The notes: a model not told the origin generated them from the letters alone. A stretch of 64,000 nucleotides of DNA from JACDET01 sp038253825 (GCA_038253825.1 JBBSGT010000002.1:3800-67799); one strand, 5' to 3'. Shown: positions 25,719-34,085, counted from the stretch's first letter. Numbers and translations: made by a program.

Positions 25719-26717
25719 ATGACCTTTACCCGGGGAGAAAAAATTTATATTTTCGTTACCTTTCTCGTTGGCATGAGTATTTTTTCCTTACTTATTTTGC
25801 CTAGCCAAAATAACAAACTCCATATGAAACAGACACAATGGCAAATACAATCAATTGATACTATGAAATATTCTCGTGATATGGCGAAATATAATGCGAG
25901 CAATGTGAAATATACTACTGAGGTCAAAAAACAAGTTGCAGATATTGCGAATACAGGCGCAAATTATATTGCGATTGATACGCCTTATGATGACGAATTT
26001 CTTCCGGTATTGAATTTATGGGTATACACAGCAAGAGAACATGGGTTACATATATGGTTCAGGGGAAACTGGTCAGGTTGGGAAGGTTGGTTTGGGTATA
26101 ATCGCATTGATGAGCAAACACATCTAGCAAAAACAAAGCAATTTATTAAAGAAAATAAAGATCTTTTTCAAGATGGAGATATATTTAGCTCCTGTCCGGA
26201 ATGTGAAAATGGTGATGCGAAGCTCAATTTAGCTAATCAGCAGTCAGTTGCTGCCTATCGACAATTTCTTATTGAAGAATATCAGGCAACCAAAGATGCA
26301 TTTGTAGATATCCATAAAAATGTCGCCAGTAACTATTTTTCAATGAATACAGACGTTGCCCGAGAGATCATGGATAGAGAAACAACTATTCAGCTTGATG
26401 GACTTGTTGTCATTGACCACTATGTTTTAACGCCTGAGCAATTGGCAAATGATGTTTCATTAATTGCTCTGCAAAGTGGCGGAAATATTATGTTGGGAGA
26501 AATGGGTGCACCAATTCCCAGTATTCATGGCGCAATGACTGATGAACAACAAAGGCAATGGCTTGAGCAATCTTTACACGAGCTCTCTCAAATAGGTAAA
26601 TTAAACGGCATAAACTACTGGGTTAATAAAGGTGGTTCGACCGCATTATGGAGACCAGATGGTTCTCCCAAGCCCGCCGTAGCCGTCATAAAATCCTATT
26701 TCACCAAAAACCAATAA
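25719..26717 (+). CDS. Membrane-anchored clan-A-like glycoside hydrolase, paralog 1
   Basis: 332 residues with one N-terminal membrane or signal segment (about residues 9-28) and a TIM-barrel-like catalytic domain. Candidate catalytic glutamates are in CPECENG (E161/E163, expected acid/base) and GEMGAP (E261, expected nucleophile), the usual order for GH clan A (GH5-like) enzymes. Other shared blocks are QSIDTMKYSRD, AIDTPYDDEF, WFRGNWSGWEGWFGY and VVIDHYVL. Two paralogs at 48385 and 49820 carry an added C-terminal domain that this one lacks. It may trim or release the polymer made by the cluster. A precise GH family cannot be given. Confidence 0.65.
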   Translation: MTFTRGEKIYIFVTFLVGMSIFSLLILPSQNNKLHMKQTQWQIQSIDTMKYSRDMAKYNASNVKYTTEVKKQVADIANTGANYIAIDTPYDDEFLPVLNLWVYTAREHGLHIWFRGNWSGWEGWFGYNRIDEQTHLAKTKQFIKENKDLFQDGDIFSSCPECENGDAKLNLANQQSVAAYRQFLIEEYQATKDAFVDIHKNVASNYFSMNTDVAREIMDRETTIQLDGLVVIDHYVLTPEQLANDVSLIALQSGGNIMLGEMGAPIPSIHGAMTDEQQRQWLEQSLHELSQIGKLNGINYWVNKGGSTALWRPDGSPKPAVAVIKSYFTKNQ

Positions 26718-26822
26718 ATCTTATAAGACTTCTTTAGGCATCTCTATTCTTTGTACAAACCCATGTTATTTCTGGCTAAAGCTTTACATTCTATGTACAA
26801 TAAGTAATATAGTAATTCCCTA

Positions 26823-26851
26823 TTGACAATTATATATTACTCTGTTACAAT
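26823..26851 (+). promoter_or_regulatory. Strong promoter for the surface protein/sortase pair
   Basis: Perfect TTGACA (26823-26828), 17-base spacer, TACAAT (26846-26851). It leaves about 54 bases of leader before ATG 26912. Confidence 0.65.
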
Positions 26852-26911
26852 CCTCTTTACTAAACATATAGGTTTATTAAATTATATATAATCTATCTGT
26901 TAGAGAATACT

Positions 26912-27568
26912 ATGTATAAAAAAATATTATTAATGACACCAATCGCTGCGACACTCTTTATGAGTGCAGCTCTTCCTGTGTACGCAAATCCTATTCCACA
27001 ATTCGGATCATGTGTTAATCCACAATGGGCACAAACTCAAGTTAATTATGGAGATAGTCATGGTGTCGTTGGTGTCAATAAATTTCCTGGTGTAGACAGT
27101 ATTTATTCTTCAAATGGAAATACGATGCAATGCCTCTGTACGAATACAGGTGAAGGTTACCAAACAAATTGGTTAAAAGCCTCAAACTATTCTCATGATC
27201 AAATTGAATCCTTGCAAGCACAAGGTTGGATCTATATATCGGAAGCAGAAGCTAAGGATAGCTGGGGTTTGGAATCAGGTCCTTATCTTGCGAAAAATGA
27301 GACCTATGCATGCACAGCTTGTACACCAACTCCTACCGTAACACCCACAGGTACGCTTACTCCTACACCAACAGTGACAACACCCGGACCAACAGCAACA
27401 CCAGGACCCGGCGCTACTGCAACGCCTGAAACAAAAGTACAAGGTGCCTCTGCAAACAACAATAATGTCTTGGCTTCCACAGGAAATGCTTTAGTTATCT
27501 ACGTTTCACTCCTTGCCGGAGCAGTATCCTTGATCTTGGGATTGTTCCTGAAAAAGTTTGGTAAATAA
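26912..27568 (+). CDS. Secreted protein with LASTG sorting signal
   Basis: 218 residues: signal peptide (cleavage after VYA, about residue 25), a folded domain with four cysteines (two spaced as CLC and two as CTAC) that could form disulfides, a Thr/Pro-rich stalk (residues about 135-170), then LASTG at 187-191, a hydrophobic helix and a basic tail (KKFGK). LAxTG is the motif of class E (and some class D) sortase substrates. The sortase gene follows after 4 bases, so this is very probably its dedicated substrate. The N-terminal domain is not recognised. Confidence 0.8.
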   Translation: MYKKILLMTPIAATLFMSAALPVYANPIPQFGSCVNPQWAQTQVNYGDSHGVVGVNKFPGVDSIYSSNGNTMQCLCTNTGEGYQTNWLKASNYSHDQIESLQAQGWIYISEAEAKDSWGLESGPYLAKNETYACTACTPTPTVTPTGTLTPTPTVTTPGPTATPGPGATATPETKVQGASANNNNVLASTGNALVIYVSLLAGAVSLILGLFLKKFGK

Positions 27569-27572
27569 AAGT

Positions 27573-28109
27573 ATGAAACTGCTTGCCCGTCTCTTCATCA
27601 TCGCTGGAATTTTTTTGTATGCTTTTGCTGTCTATCAAATTGCTTTGCGGGAAAATCCAAAACGTTTAGCGTTTGACAATTATATCTACGGTCAAAACCA
27701 CAGTGTTAATGATAAAAATCTTCCTACAGAAATTACTATAAAAGACCTCGATATTGATATTCCAGTGTATCCATCAATGGTAACAAACAATCAGTGGCAG
27801 ACAACTAATGCCGGCGCATCTTATCTGACTTCTTCTCCTTTACCTGGGGCAAAAGGAAACAGTATTGTTTATGCTCATAATTGGCGAAGCCTTTTTGGTA
27901 ATTTAGTTAACGCACACATTGGAGAACAAGTTAGCGTAACCTATCCAAATAAAACGAAGAAAATATTTGTTATTGCTTATACATCCGTTGTGTCACCTGA
28001 CCAATCGACAATACTTGCTCCTTCAAATGACAAACGCATAACTCTTTATACCTGCACAGGTATTCTTGATTCGAAACGATTTGTCGCTGTCGCAATCCTC
28101 AAAAGTTGA
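27573..28109 (+). CDS. Sortase (class D/E-like transpeptidase)
   Basis: 178 residues with an N-terminal membrane anchor (about residues 7-23) and a sortase domain. Catalytic residues are H102 (YAHNW), C161 (TLYTCTG) and R169 (DSKRF). It cleaves a sorting motif and joins the protein to an acceptor on the cell surface. The frame is open 15 bases upstream but ATG 27573 directly follows the substrate gene with no useful earlier start. The immediately preceding gene ends in a LASTG signal. What it attaches the substrate to (peptidoglycan or another protein) cannot be told. Confidence 0.88.
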   Translation: MKLLARLFIIAGIFLYAFAVYQIALRENPKRLAFDNYIYGQNHSVNDKNLPTEITIKDLDIDIPVYPSMVTNNQWQTTNAGASYLTSSPLPGAKGNSIVYAHNWRSLFGNLVNAHIGEQVSVTYPNKTKKIFVIAYTSVVSPDQSTILAPSNDKRITLYTCTGILDSKRFVAVAILKS

Positions 28110-28139
28110 AGCCCTACTCTCGTCAGAGCAAGGCTTCAT
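28108..28139 (+). terminator. Hairpin between convergent sortase and repeat-protein genes
   Basis: TGAAGCC (28108-28114) pairs with GGCTTCA (28133-28139) with an inner CTCT/AGAG stem. It lies at the end of the sortase gene and before the convergent gene ending at 28172. There is no long T run, so termination strength is uncertain. Confidence 0.5.
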
Positions 28140-28171
28140 AAATTCCTAGGAAAAAGATACGCTACTAGCTA

Positions 28172-28765
28172 TTAGTAAAGCGTATTTGATGAACCATTAA
28201 CATGGACAGTTACGTTAGATGTAACGTTTCCTGTACCAACTCCTGTTGTACCACCCGTGTTAAAACTTGAAGAATTACCTCCAGTCTTTGAGTGTGATGT
28301 GACACTTGTCCAGATGTAACTCAAATTTTGTTGAGCAACACTGACCCAGTTGTGATTAGATACGTTTACCTTGTTTGTAGATAACGCACCATTGTGTGAA
28401 ACAGTAACGTGAGTAGTGTTATCAGCTGGTGTCGGGACTATTGCAGTATTTGATGAACCACCAACAGTAACATTGACAGTACTGTTAGCATCTCCTGTGC
28501 CTATAATGGTACTTCCGCCGGTATTAAAATCAGCATTATTACCGCCAGTGTTTGCATGTGAGCTGACATCGGTTAAAACGGTGGAGTCATTATTTTGGGC
28601 AACAGTTGTATTGGTAGTATTACGTACCTGGACTGATGTGTCAGATAAAGCTCCATTATGAGAAACAGTTACATTCGTATTTGCAAAAGCTGCCGGAGAG
28701 ACTGCCCCGAGAACAATTGCAGCAGTAGCAACTGCTGTTGTTAATTTAGCATTAAAATTGATCAT
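28172..28765 (-). CDS. Secreted curlin-like repeat protein (two repeats)
   Basis: 197 residues, third member of the family found at 7163 and 8527. Signal peptide to about residue 29 (AFA), then two repeats of about 88 residues marked by VSHNGALS at residues 34 and 122, each with a QNND or QQNLS strand, a TGGNxxxFNTGG turn and a TGDA/TGNV motif. ATG 28765 is chosen because a near-perfect ribosome site (AAAGGAGGTGA) lies 8 bases upstream; the in-frame GTG at 28774 falls inside that site. No anchor is present. It lies alone, convergent with the sortase gene. Like the 7163 gene it has a long leader with terminator-like hairpins. Confidence 0.8.
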   Translation of the reverse strand: MINFNAKLTTAVATAAIVLGAVSPAAFANTNVTVSHNGALSDTSVQVRNTTNTTVAQNNDSTVLTDVSSHANTGGNNADFNTGGSTIIGTGDANSTVNVTVGGSSNTAIVPTPADNTTHVTVSHNGALSTNKVNVSNHNWVSVAQQNLSYIWTSVTSHSKTGGNSSSFNTGGTTGVGTGNVTSNVTVHVNGSSNTLY

Positions 28766-28939
28766 TCTTTTCACCTCCTTTCATTAGAATTTACTTCAAA
28801 GATTTTCGATTAGTTAGTATGCTTTTCAAAAAAAATAATTTGTCCTGTGTGTATTGAACCTATGAGCACTTATGAGAAATTTCTTGGCTCAATCTTCAAA
28901 GTGCAATACTATAAAAACAGAACAAACTCAGAGACAAAA

Positions 28940-28974
28940 GAGGCTGAGTTCCGCACTTCACAGAACCCAGCCTC
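28940..28974 (-). terminator. Second terminator-like hairpin in minus-strand leader
   Basis: GAGGCTG (28940-28946) pairs with CAGCCTC (28968-28974) and GTTC (28948-28951) with GAAC (28963-28966). On the minus strand it is followed by only four T's. It lies about 175 bases upstream of the repeat-protein start. Confidence 0.5.
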
Positions 28975-28984
28975 AAGCACAAAA

Positions 28985-29023
28985 AAGCTTTTGAATTCCC
29001 CCAAAAACAGAACTCAAAAGCTT
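28985..29023 (-). terminator. First terminator-like hairpin, minus strand
   Basis: AAGCTTTTGA (28985-28994) pairs perfectly with TCAAAAGCTT (29014-29023); on the minus strand the stem runs into six T's (28981-28986). It may terminate the gene ending at 29149 or work as an attenuator for the gene starting at 28765. Confidence 0.6.
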
Positions 29024-29064
29024 AAATAATTTCTACTTGGGCAGTTAATCATTTTGGTAAGTTT

Positions 29065-29093
29065 AGAATAAATTAATTGCTCTGCTTTGTCAA
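29065..29093 (-). promoter_or_regulatory. Promoter upstream of the two hairpins and repeat-protein gene
   Basis: Minus strand: perfect TTGACA (29088-29093), 17-base spacer, TATTCT (29065-29070). Predicted start near 29058, so both hairpins and the gene at 28765 would be on one transcript with a leader of about 290 bases. Confidence 0.5.
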
Positions 29094-29148
29094 TTGATGC
29101 AAATGTAATACAACTGTATCAAAGTATAATTTCTTGATAATCTTTGGC

Positions 29149-29979
29149 TTATTTGTTAACCTGAAGTATACAATGTAATCCATTATGGTCAGAAAGATAG
29201 CTTTTTTTGCCACCAGCAAATCTCACAGGCTCGGTCAAAACCTGTGCATTTTTTGTAATTGTTAATTTTTTCGAAACTGTTTTCAGGAACATATAATCAA
29301 TCACGGTGGAAGTGTGCGCTGTATAAAGATATTTGAAACGGTTAAAATAATATGTCACGGCTTCTTCTTTTGCGAAAATATCTTTTGCCTGCGTTGTCGA
29401 TAAAAACGATTTATAAAGTTCAGAATATTTTCCTATGTTAAAATCACCCATGACAATAACTGCTGGTGATTTTTGAGAGTATTTATTCATTTGTCTTGCC
29501 GCTTCTTCTGACTGACTTCGTATAAGCTTATAAAGCTTGTTTTTTGATGTTAAATCATGCTCAAGATCAGAGCTAAGATGTGTGGTGCATAACTTCAGCG
29601 CAAAGTCCTTTACGGTAGCAGAAAGCATGCCATTCTGCGCAATTTTTGTATAAAAAGGAATAGTTGCATTTGCTGGGTGAGTATAGGTAAAAAATTCTTG
29701 TTCGGATAACTGATATTTTGAAAAAATTGCCAAACCCCCACGAGGCCCCAAAATATTTTTGTGATATGCCACGTAAGGGAAACTGGATAATCTCTTTTTA
29801 AATAAATAAAAATTATAGTAACTGAAAAGCTCTTGTAAACAAACAATATCATATGATCCATGATTTATTTCTTGGGCAATATATTTGTAACGCTTTGTTA
29901 TATCCGGAGCAAAAAAAGGCACTCCAAATGTATTAAGAGTAAGCAAAGAAAGTTGTGTTTTAGCTTCCATAGATGGCAT
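29149..29979 (-). CDS. Endonuclease/exonuclease/phosphatase (EEP) family protein
   Basis: 276 residues with the EEP superfamily motifs in order: LTLNTFG at the start, LQEL (metal Glu) near residue 45, GDFN near residue 175, and SDHNGLH near the end (catalytic His/Asp). The family includes nucleases, neutral sphingomyelinases and inositol phosphatases; this one is nearest in feel to sphingomyelinase-like phosphodiesterases, but that is uncertain. No signal peptide is visible. On the minus strand TATAAT (30003-30008) in an extended -10 setting lies about 24 bases upstream of the ATG. It is divergent from the carboxypeptidase gene. Confidence 0.75.
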   Translation of the reverse strand: MPSMEAKTQLSLLTLNTFGVPFFAPDITKRYKYIAQEINHGSYDIVCLQELFSYYNFYLFKKRLSSFPYVAYHKNILGPRGGLAIFSKYQLSEQEFFTYTHPANATIPFYTKIAQNGMLSATVKDFALKLCTTHLSSDLEHDLTSKNKLYKLIRSQSEEAARQMNKYSQKSPAVIVMGDFNIGKYSELYKSFLSTTQAKDIFAKEEAVTYYFNRFKYLYTAHTSTVIDYMFLKTVSKKLTITKNAQVLTEPVRFAGGKKSYLSDHNGLHCILQVNK

Positions 29980-30045
29980 AGACTTGAAATTGATACGATA
30001 AAATTATACCATAGTGTTTTATGAGAAATTAGTGCACTGCGTTTT

Positions 30046-31020
30046 ATGAAAAAATTCTTTGGTTATTTTTTTGGCATCCTCACACTAACACTTCTTCTGT
30101 CGGGAAGTGCATTGTGGTATTTATATGGAGCAGAGCTGCATAAATCATTTTCCGCTCTCTCTCCGGTTCCTGATTTTCTAATGCTTAGCAAAAATAACCA
30201 GGCAACACTCCTGGACCTTTGGTTTCCTGGTGTCCAGACAGTCCACGGAAATGGTGATGTCTCAGATCTTACAGCGCAGTCGGTTCTCATGTATGATCTG
30301 ACCACTGATAAAATTTTATATGAGAAAGATCCAAAGCAACGACGACCAATGGCTTCACTTACCAAAATAATGACAGCAACTATAGCGATAGAAAATAAAA
30401 AGCCAGATGATAAATATCTTGTAACCAAAGACGATATTGTGGGAGAAGACAGTATGGGAGTAAGCTCAGGAGAGATATTATCCTTTGATGATTTGATTCA
30501 TGGTCTGCTACTCCCTTCGGGTAATGATGCCGCAGAAGTATTTGCCCACAACTTCCCCACTGGCAGAAATGGATTTGTACAGGCAATGAATAATAAAGCC
30601 CAAGCACTTGGCTTGAAAGATACACATTTCACTAATCCCTCAGGACTACAAGGAGATGGCAATCAGTACACAACGACTTACGACCTCCTTGTCATGACAC
30701 GTTACGCTTTAGAACAATACCCGGATTTTTCCAATACTGTTGCCACAGCAACATATGATATTGCAGCGTCAAATAATCACAAAGAATTTAACCTGGTAAA
30801 TGAGACAAATCTTCTTACGACATATCCAGGTGTGAAAGGAGTAAAGACAGGTTATACGCCTGAGGCAGGTCTTTGTCTAGTTACCTATCTTGATTTTGAG
30901 GGACACCGAATTATTGGTATTATTTTAAATAGTCAGAACCGTCGAGGTGAAATGAAGGAATTACTTGATTATTCTTTACAAACTGTCGGAGTAACGCCAC
31001 CTCCGTATCAGGATAATTAA
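30046..31020 (+). CDS. D-alanyl-D-alanine carboxypeptidase (peptidase S11)
   Basis: 324 residues with an N-terminal membrane anchor (about residues 5-27) and a penicillin-binding S11 domain. The three active-site motifs are S104-x-x-K107 (SLTK), S158-G-N160 and K267-T-G269. It trims the terminal D-Ala from peptidoglycan stem peptides outside the membrane and so controls cross-linking. The domain is complete and there is no C-terminal beta-rich extension or amphipathic helix of the DacA kind. It is followed 52 bases later by a DedA gene behind its own promoter. Confidence 0.92.
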   Translation: MKKFFGYFFGILTLTLLLSGSALWYLYGAELHKSFSALSPVPDFLMLSKNNQATLLDLWFPGVQTVHGNGDVSDLTAQSVLMYDLTTDKILYEKDPKQRRPMASLTKIMTATIAIENKKPDDKYLVTKDDIVGEDSMGVSSGEILSFDDLIHGLLLPSGNDAAEVFAHNFPTGRNGFVQAMNNKAQALGLKDTHFTNPSGLQGDGNQYTTTYDLLVMTRYALEQYPDFSNTVATATYDIAASNNHKEFNLVNETNLLTTYPGVKGVKTGYTPEAGLCLVTYLDFEGHRIIGIILNSQNRRGEMKELLDYSLQTVGVTPPPYQDN

Positions 31021-31055
31021 GATTCAGTATAGTACATGAATATATTTACCCTCCG

Positions 31056-31064
31056 TGCTATACT
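31056..31064 (+). promoter_or_regulatory. Extended -10 promoter of the dedA-like gene
   Basis: TGcTATACT, extended -10 (TG at 31056-31057, TATACT at 31059-31064). Predicted start near 31071, about 2 bases before ATG 31073. Confidence 0.5.
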
Positions 31065-31072
31065 GGAGTTAT

Positions 31073-31708
31073 ATGACAGCCGCGCTTATTTCTTTTATTG
31101 ATAAACTGCAAGACTTTTTAGCCAATTTTTTAGTAAGCCAAATTTATCTTGCACCGATTTTCATTTTAGTACTTGAAGAAATGGGTATTCCGCTTCCCTT
31201 TGCAGATGTCGTGATCGCATATACGGGTTATCAAGTTGCAATAGGACGTATTCCCTATTTTGTTGCTTATCTTGTCTTACTTGTTTCAGATATTTTGGGA
31301 GCAACTATTCTCTATCTTATTGCAAGACATTATGGAAGAAAAGTAATTGATAAATTTGGGAAATATATTGATCTTGATCAGAAAAAATTTACCGCTGTGG
31401 AAGAAAAGTTTCGTAAATATGGTCCAGTTGTGATTATTATCGGAAGACATATTATTGGTTTTAAAATCCCTATCACCCTCTTTTCCGGTATCTCGAAAAT
31501 GCGTTATCGTACTTTTGCAATAAGTGTCCTGATCTCAGATAGTTTTTGGATTCCTTTCTATCTTTCACTTGGTGAAAAACTTGGACCCAAGACACTTCAT
31601 TTACTCCATGATCATCACTGGTATGTATTACTCTTCCTCTTTCCTATTATTGTCGCGATTATGCCGTTCTTCCTTATGCGCAAGAATAAGCATTTTAATT
31701 TATTTTAG
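31073..31708 (+). CDS. DedA family membrane protein
   Basis: 211 residues, about five membrane segments. The re-entrant region with LEEMGIPLPFADVVIAYTGY and the later GRHIIGFKIPITLFSGISKM match DedA/VTT-domain proteins, which act as lipid scramblases such as undecaprenyl-phosphate recyclers and support membrane and wall assembly. ATG 31073 is chosen over the GTG 18 bases upstream because the promoter overlaps that codon. A role in recycling polyprenyl carriers would suit the many polyprenyl-dependent glycosyltransferases of this window, but this is inference. Confidence 0.88.
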   Translation: MTAALISFIDKLQDFLANFLVSQIYLAPIFILVLEEMGIPLPFADVVIAYTGYQVAIGRIPYFVAYLVLLVSDILGATILYLIARHYGRKVIDKFGKYIDLDQKKFTAVEEKFRKYGPVVIIIGRHIIGFKIPITLFSGISKMRYRTFAISVLISDSFWIPFYLSLGEKLGPKTLHLLHDHHWYVLLFLFPIIVAIMPFFLMRKNKHFNLF

Positions 31709-31779
31709 ATTTTACAAACTCACTTTTACTCATTAATAATTAAATTTCTATGAAAATTATCATCAGCTGACATTTGCGA

Positions 31780-31896
31780 TGGAGACAAATTTTAAAGAAA
31801 TATCATGTCAAGGCCACTGTTTATATCATTACAGTATTTACAGATGGATTTGATTTCAGGAATCAAGCACAAGTGGCTACATCAGGATACATTTAA
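31780..31896 (+). pseudogene. Decayed polysaccharide deacetylase fragment
   Basis: One frame reads WRQILKKYHVKATVYIIT and continues to a stop at 31894-31896. This is typical of CE4 deacetylases just after their TFDDG motif. In another frame, just upstream, LTFAMET could be the ruined motif itself. There is no start and no continuation, so it is a relic. The rest of 31709-31947 shows nothing supportable. Confidence 0.4.
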
Positions 31897-31947
31897 GGCG
31901 TAGTAAAATTGCTTAGAATGAAAGTAAATTACAAAAAGTAAAAAGTA

Positions 31948-31956
31948 TGCTATAAT
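31948..31956 (+). promoter_or_regulatory. Extended -10 promoter of the zinc-ribbon gene
   Basis: TGcTATAAT: TG at 31948-31949, TATAAT at 31951-31956. The predicted start (31963) coincides with the first ATT codon of the open frame. Confidence 0.5.
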
Positions 31957-31962
31957 AGAGAT

Positions 31963-32217
31963 ATTATTACGAAAGATTTAACTCAAAAGTGTTTTCAATG
32001 CGGTTCGCCTCTAATTCTGGTCAGTAAGACGACTAGTCAGGTAGAGGGTGTCCGTTATCCACAAACAACAACAATATACCGTTGCTCGAATACCTCATGT
32101 CAGGAAGAAAAAGATAAAGAGACAGCAAAAAGGATCAAACTTCGAGATGATAAAATAAAATCGGATAAAGTTCGCGCCGACAAAAAACTTGAAGACAAAT
32201 TAGCGGCAGCTAAATAA
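31963..32217 (+). CDS. Small zinc-ribbon protein, apparent AUU start, leaderless
   Basis: An 84-codon frame with no ATG, GTG or TTG near its start. It reads (I)ITKDLTQKCFQCGSP..., with CxxC (KCFQCG) and a second pair spaced CSNTSC, which together look like a four-cysteine zinc ribbon. A charged Lys/Glu/Asp-rich helical tail to LAAAK follows. The frame is stop-free from the promoter to TAA 32215-32217. The start is set at ATT 31963 because the extended -10 element predicts transcription to begin on that very codon; ATT 31966 is equally possible. Function unknown; small zinc ribbons often bind RNA or protein. Confidence 0.55.
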   Translation: MITKDLTQKCFQCGSPLILVSKTTSQVEGVRYPQTTTIYRCSNTSCQEEKDKETAKRIKLRDDKIKSDKVRADKKLEDKLAAAK

Positions 32218-32344
32218 TTAGACAAAAATAATAACGATCATAATAATCCCCAATACTGTAAATAATCCCACACTTACTTTTTTTAATTCTTGACATAGGT
32301 GATAAATATTGCTTGAATTAAAAAAGGAAGAGTTTTCCCAGTAT

Positions 32345-33340
32345 ATGGCAAAGAAAACAAACAAGAATCAATTATTAAATAAAAAGAATGTTTATATTGC
32401 AGTAGCACTGTTTGCGCTTGGTTTACCTATTGCTATAGTTGCAAGCCAGCAAACGACGGTTACACAACAACACGCGTCACAGTTCAATGACCTCAATACG
32501 TCTACGGCTATTACACAAACAAATAATACTGATGGCACCATGGGATCTGTCGATTCAAGGGGGAATTTTTCAAATACATTTCCTGATGTCTATTTAGGTA
32601 ACCTGAGTTTTCTTGTAACAGATCCTCCTCAAGCGCCACATTATAGTGGAAATGGTAACACCTTTGGTCTTTCCCATAATCCAACTTTAACATTGACTCC
32701 TGCTCCTACTATAGTTTTACCCACACAAGCCCAAGGGCAAATAAATCAAGGACACGACAGTAACGCTTCGACTTCTCCAGTACATGGACAAAATACCTAT
32801 GTAACGGATTCTGCAAATGGCCACAATGGGGGTCCTCAGGCAGTAACCTCTCTCCAAGTAATCGTGACAAAGGTTGAAGTACATCTAGCCCATATTGGTT
32901 TGCCTGGTGCAAAAAATCAAGCTTACGCATCACCTACTCCTGAAAAGCATTATGGAAAACCAGTCCGTACTTCCAATCAAGAAGTAGACAAGTGGGAAAC
33001 ATTACAAATTGGCGCTCCTCAATCACTTGATCTGGTACAACTCGCCAATGCACATCTATCAACTTTATTATGCAATACAAAATTGGTTAATGGGAGATAT
33101 ACAGAAATTCGACTCTATATAAGCAAGGCTTCTGCAACTCTAAAGGATGGCACAAAAGTAGACGTGGTTATTCCTGGAAAAGGTAATATTGTGCGGGTTG
33201 TGCATCCATTTGTTATCGATTCAAGTAAAACAACATCTATAACTATGGACTTTGATGCACAAAATTCAGTTATCCAAGCTGGAACGAAGTACATTCTCAA
33301 ACCTGTGATCGCAAAAATGGTAGAAAAAGACGTAAATTAG
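32345..33340 (+). CDS. Membrane-anchored DUF4382 protein
   Basis: 331 residues. N-terminal basic segment and one membrane helix (about residues 17-34), a low-complexity Thr/Asn/Gln/Pro linker to about residue 160, then a DUF4382-like domain: VTSLQVIVTKVEVHL, DLVQLAN, LVNGRYTEIRLYI, and a FDAQNSVIQAG...YILKPVI ending. DUF4382 proteins are secreted beta-rich proteins of unknown role, often adhesive or carbohydrate-associated. ATG 32345 is chosen because the membrane segment follows at a normal distance; the frame continues upstream to a TTG at 32309. A 90-base gap separates it from the zinc-ribbon gene. Confidence 0.72.
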   Translation: MAKKTNKNQLLNKKNVYIAVALFALGLPIAIVASQQTTVTQQHASQFNDLNTSTAITQTNNTDGTMGSVDSRGNFSNTFPDVYLGNLSFLVTDPPQAPHYSGNGNTFGLSHNPTLTLTPAPTIVLPTQAQGQINQGHDSNASTSPVHGQNTYVTDSANGHNGGPQAVTSLQVIVTKVEVHLAHIGLPGAKNQAYASPTPEKHYGKPVRTSNQEVDKWETLQIGAPQSLDLVQLANAHLSTLLCNTKLVNGRYTEIRLYISKASATLKDGTKVDVVIPGKGNIVRVVHPFVIDSSKTTSITMDFDAQNSVIQAGTKYILKPVIAKMVEKDVN

Positions 33341-33402
33341 ACAAACCTCTCTTTAAAAGCTAAAAGTTCGCCAGCTTATCCAAACTCTCTAGGCCAGGAA
33401 TT

Positions 33403-33411
33403 TGTTATAAT
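33403..33411 (+). promoter_or_regulatory. Extended -10 promoter of the Nudix gene
   Basis: TGtTATAAT with TATAAT at 33406-33411. The predicted start (33418) is the G of the GTG start codon. Confidence 0.5.
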
Positions 33412-33417
33412 TTGTTC

Positions 33418-33969
33418 GTGAGAGATGAAATTGAAAATTTAATTGCTTCAGTTGCTCCTTATGACAAAATGGAACAAGAACACATAACTAATACTCTCCT
33501 ATGGATCAGAAGTAAAGCTGAGATATTTAGATTGAAAAAACCTGACACACCGCCAAAACATTTAGTCTCCTATTTCGTTTTAGTAGATAAAAAAAAGAGA
33601 AAACTACTTTTAATAAATCATATAAAAACGGGTTTGTGGTTACCTCCCGGAGGACATGTTGAAAACAACGAACATCCTGCGGATACTGTTAAACGTGAGA
33701 TTCAAGAAGAACTAGGGATAAAAGCACTATTTATATTCGATGACCCTTTTTTCATTACGGTAACTAAGACTGTAAATATTGATGCCGGGCATACTGATGT
33801 GAGTCTTTGGTATCTTCTCAAAGGTGATATGTTAAAAAAATTAGAATATGACAAAAGTGAAATGAACGGTTATCGATGGTTTTCATTTGAAGAAATATTA
33901 CAACTAGCAATGAATAAATGTGATCCACATATGCATCGCTTTACAAACAAATTACTAAATTCTGTTTAG
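33418..33969 (+). CDS. Nudix hydrolase
   Basis: 183 residues with a clear Nudix box, GGHVENNEHPADTVKREIQE followed by ELGI (G-x5-E-x7-REUxEExGU), which binds Mg and cleaves nucleoside diphosphate-linked substrates. An N-terminal helical region of about 45 residues precedes the fold. A GTG start at 33418 is preferred because the promoter predicts transcription to begin there; a TTG two codons upstream would lie before the transcript. Substrate unknown. It stands alone at the edge of the accessory patch. Confidence 0.85.
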   Translation: MRDEIENLIASVAPYDKMEQEHITNTLLWIRSKAEIFRLKKPDTPPKHLVSYFVLVDKKKRKLLLINHIKTGLWLPPGGHVENNEHPADTVKREIQEELGIKALFIFDDPFFITVTKTVNIDAGHTDVSLWYLLKGDMLKKLEYDKSEMNGYRWFSFEEILQLAMNKCDPHMHRFTNKLLNSV

Positions 33970-34085
33970 CTATACTTTTTAGTACAATATGTACGTTATT
34001 TTAACTTGTCGGTGGTAATTTAAGATGTGAAACAATAATCATGGTTCATATTGCTTATATTTCCTCATTCTGATAAATTTAGAGT

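Noticed and set aside
7163..28765. CRISPR array or tandem DNA repeats
   Set aside because: Repetition is at protein level with ~270-base periods and many synonymous changes; no short direct repeats with spacers were seen.
28847..29029. 60-residue plus-strand open frame
   Set aside because: It lies over the two minus-strand terminator hairpins and has a composition set by them; no ribosome site or family.
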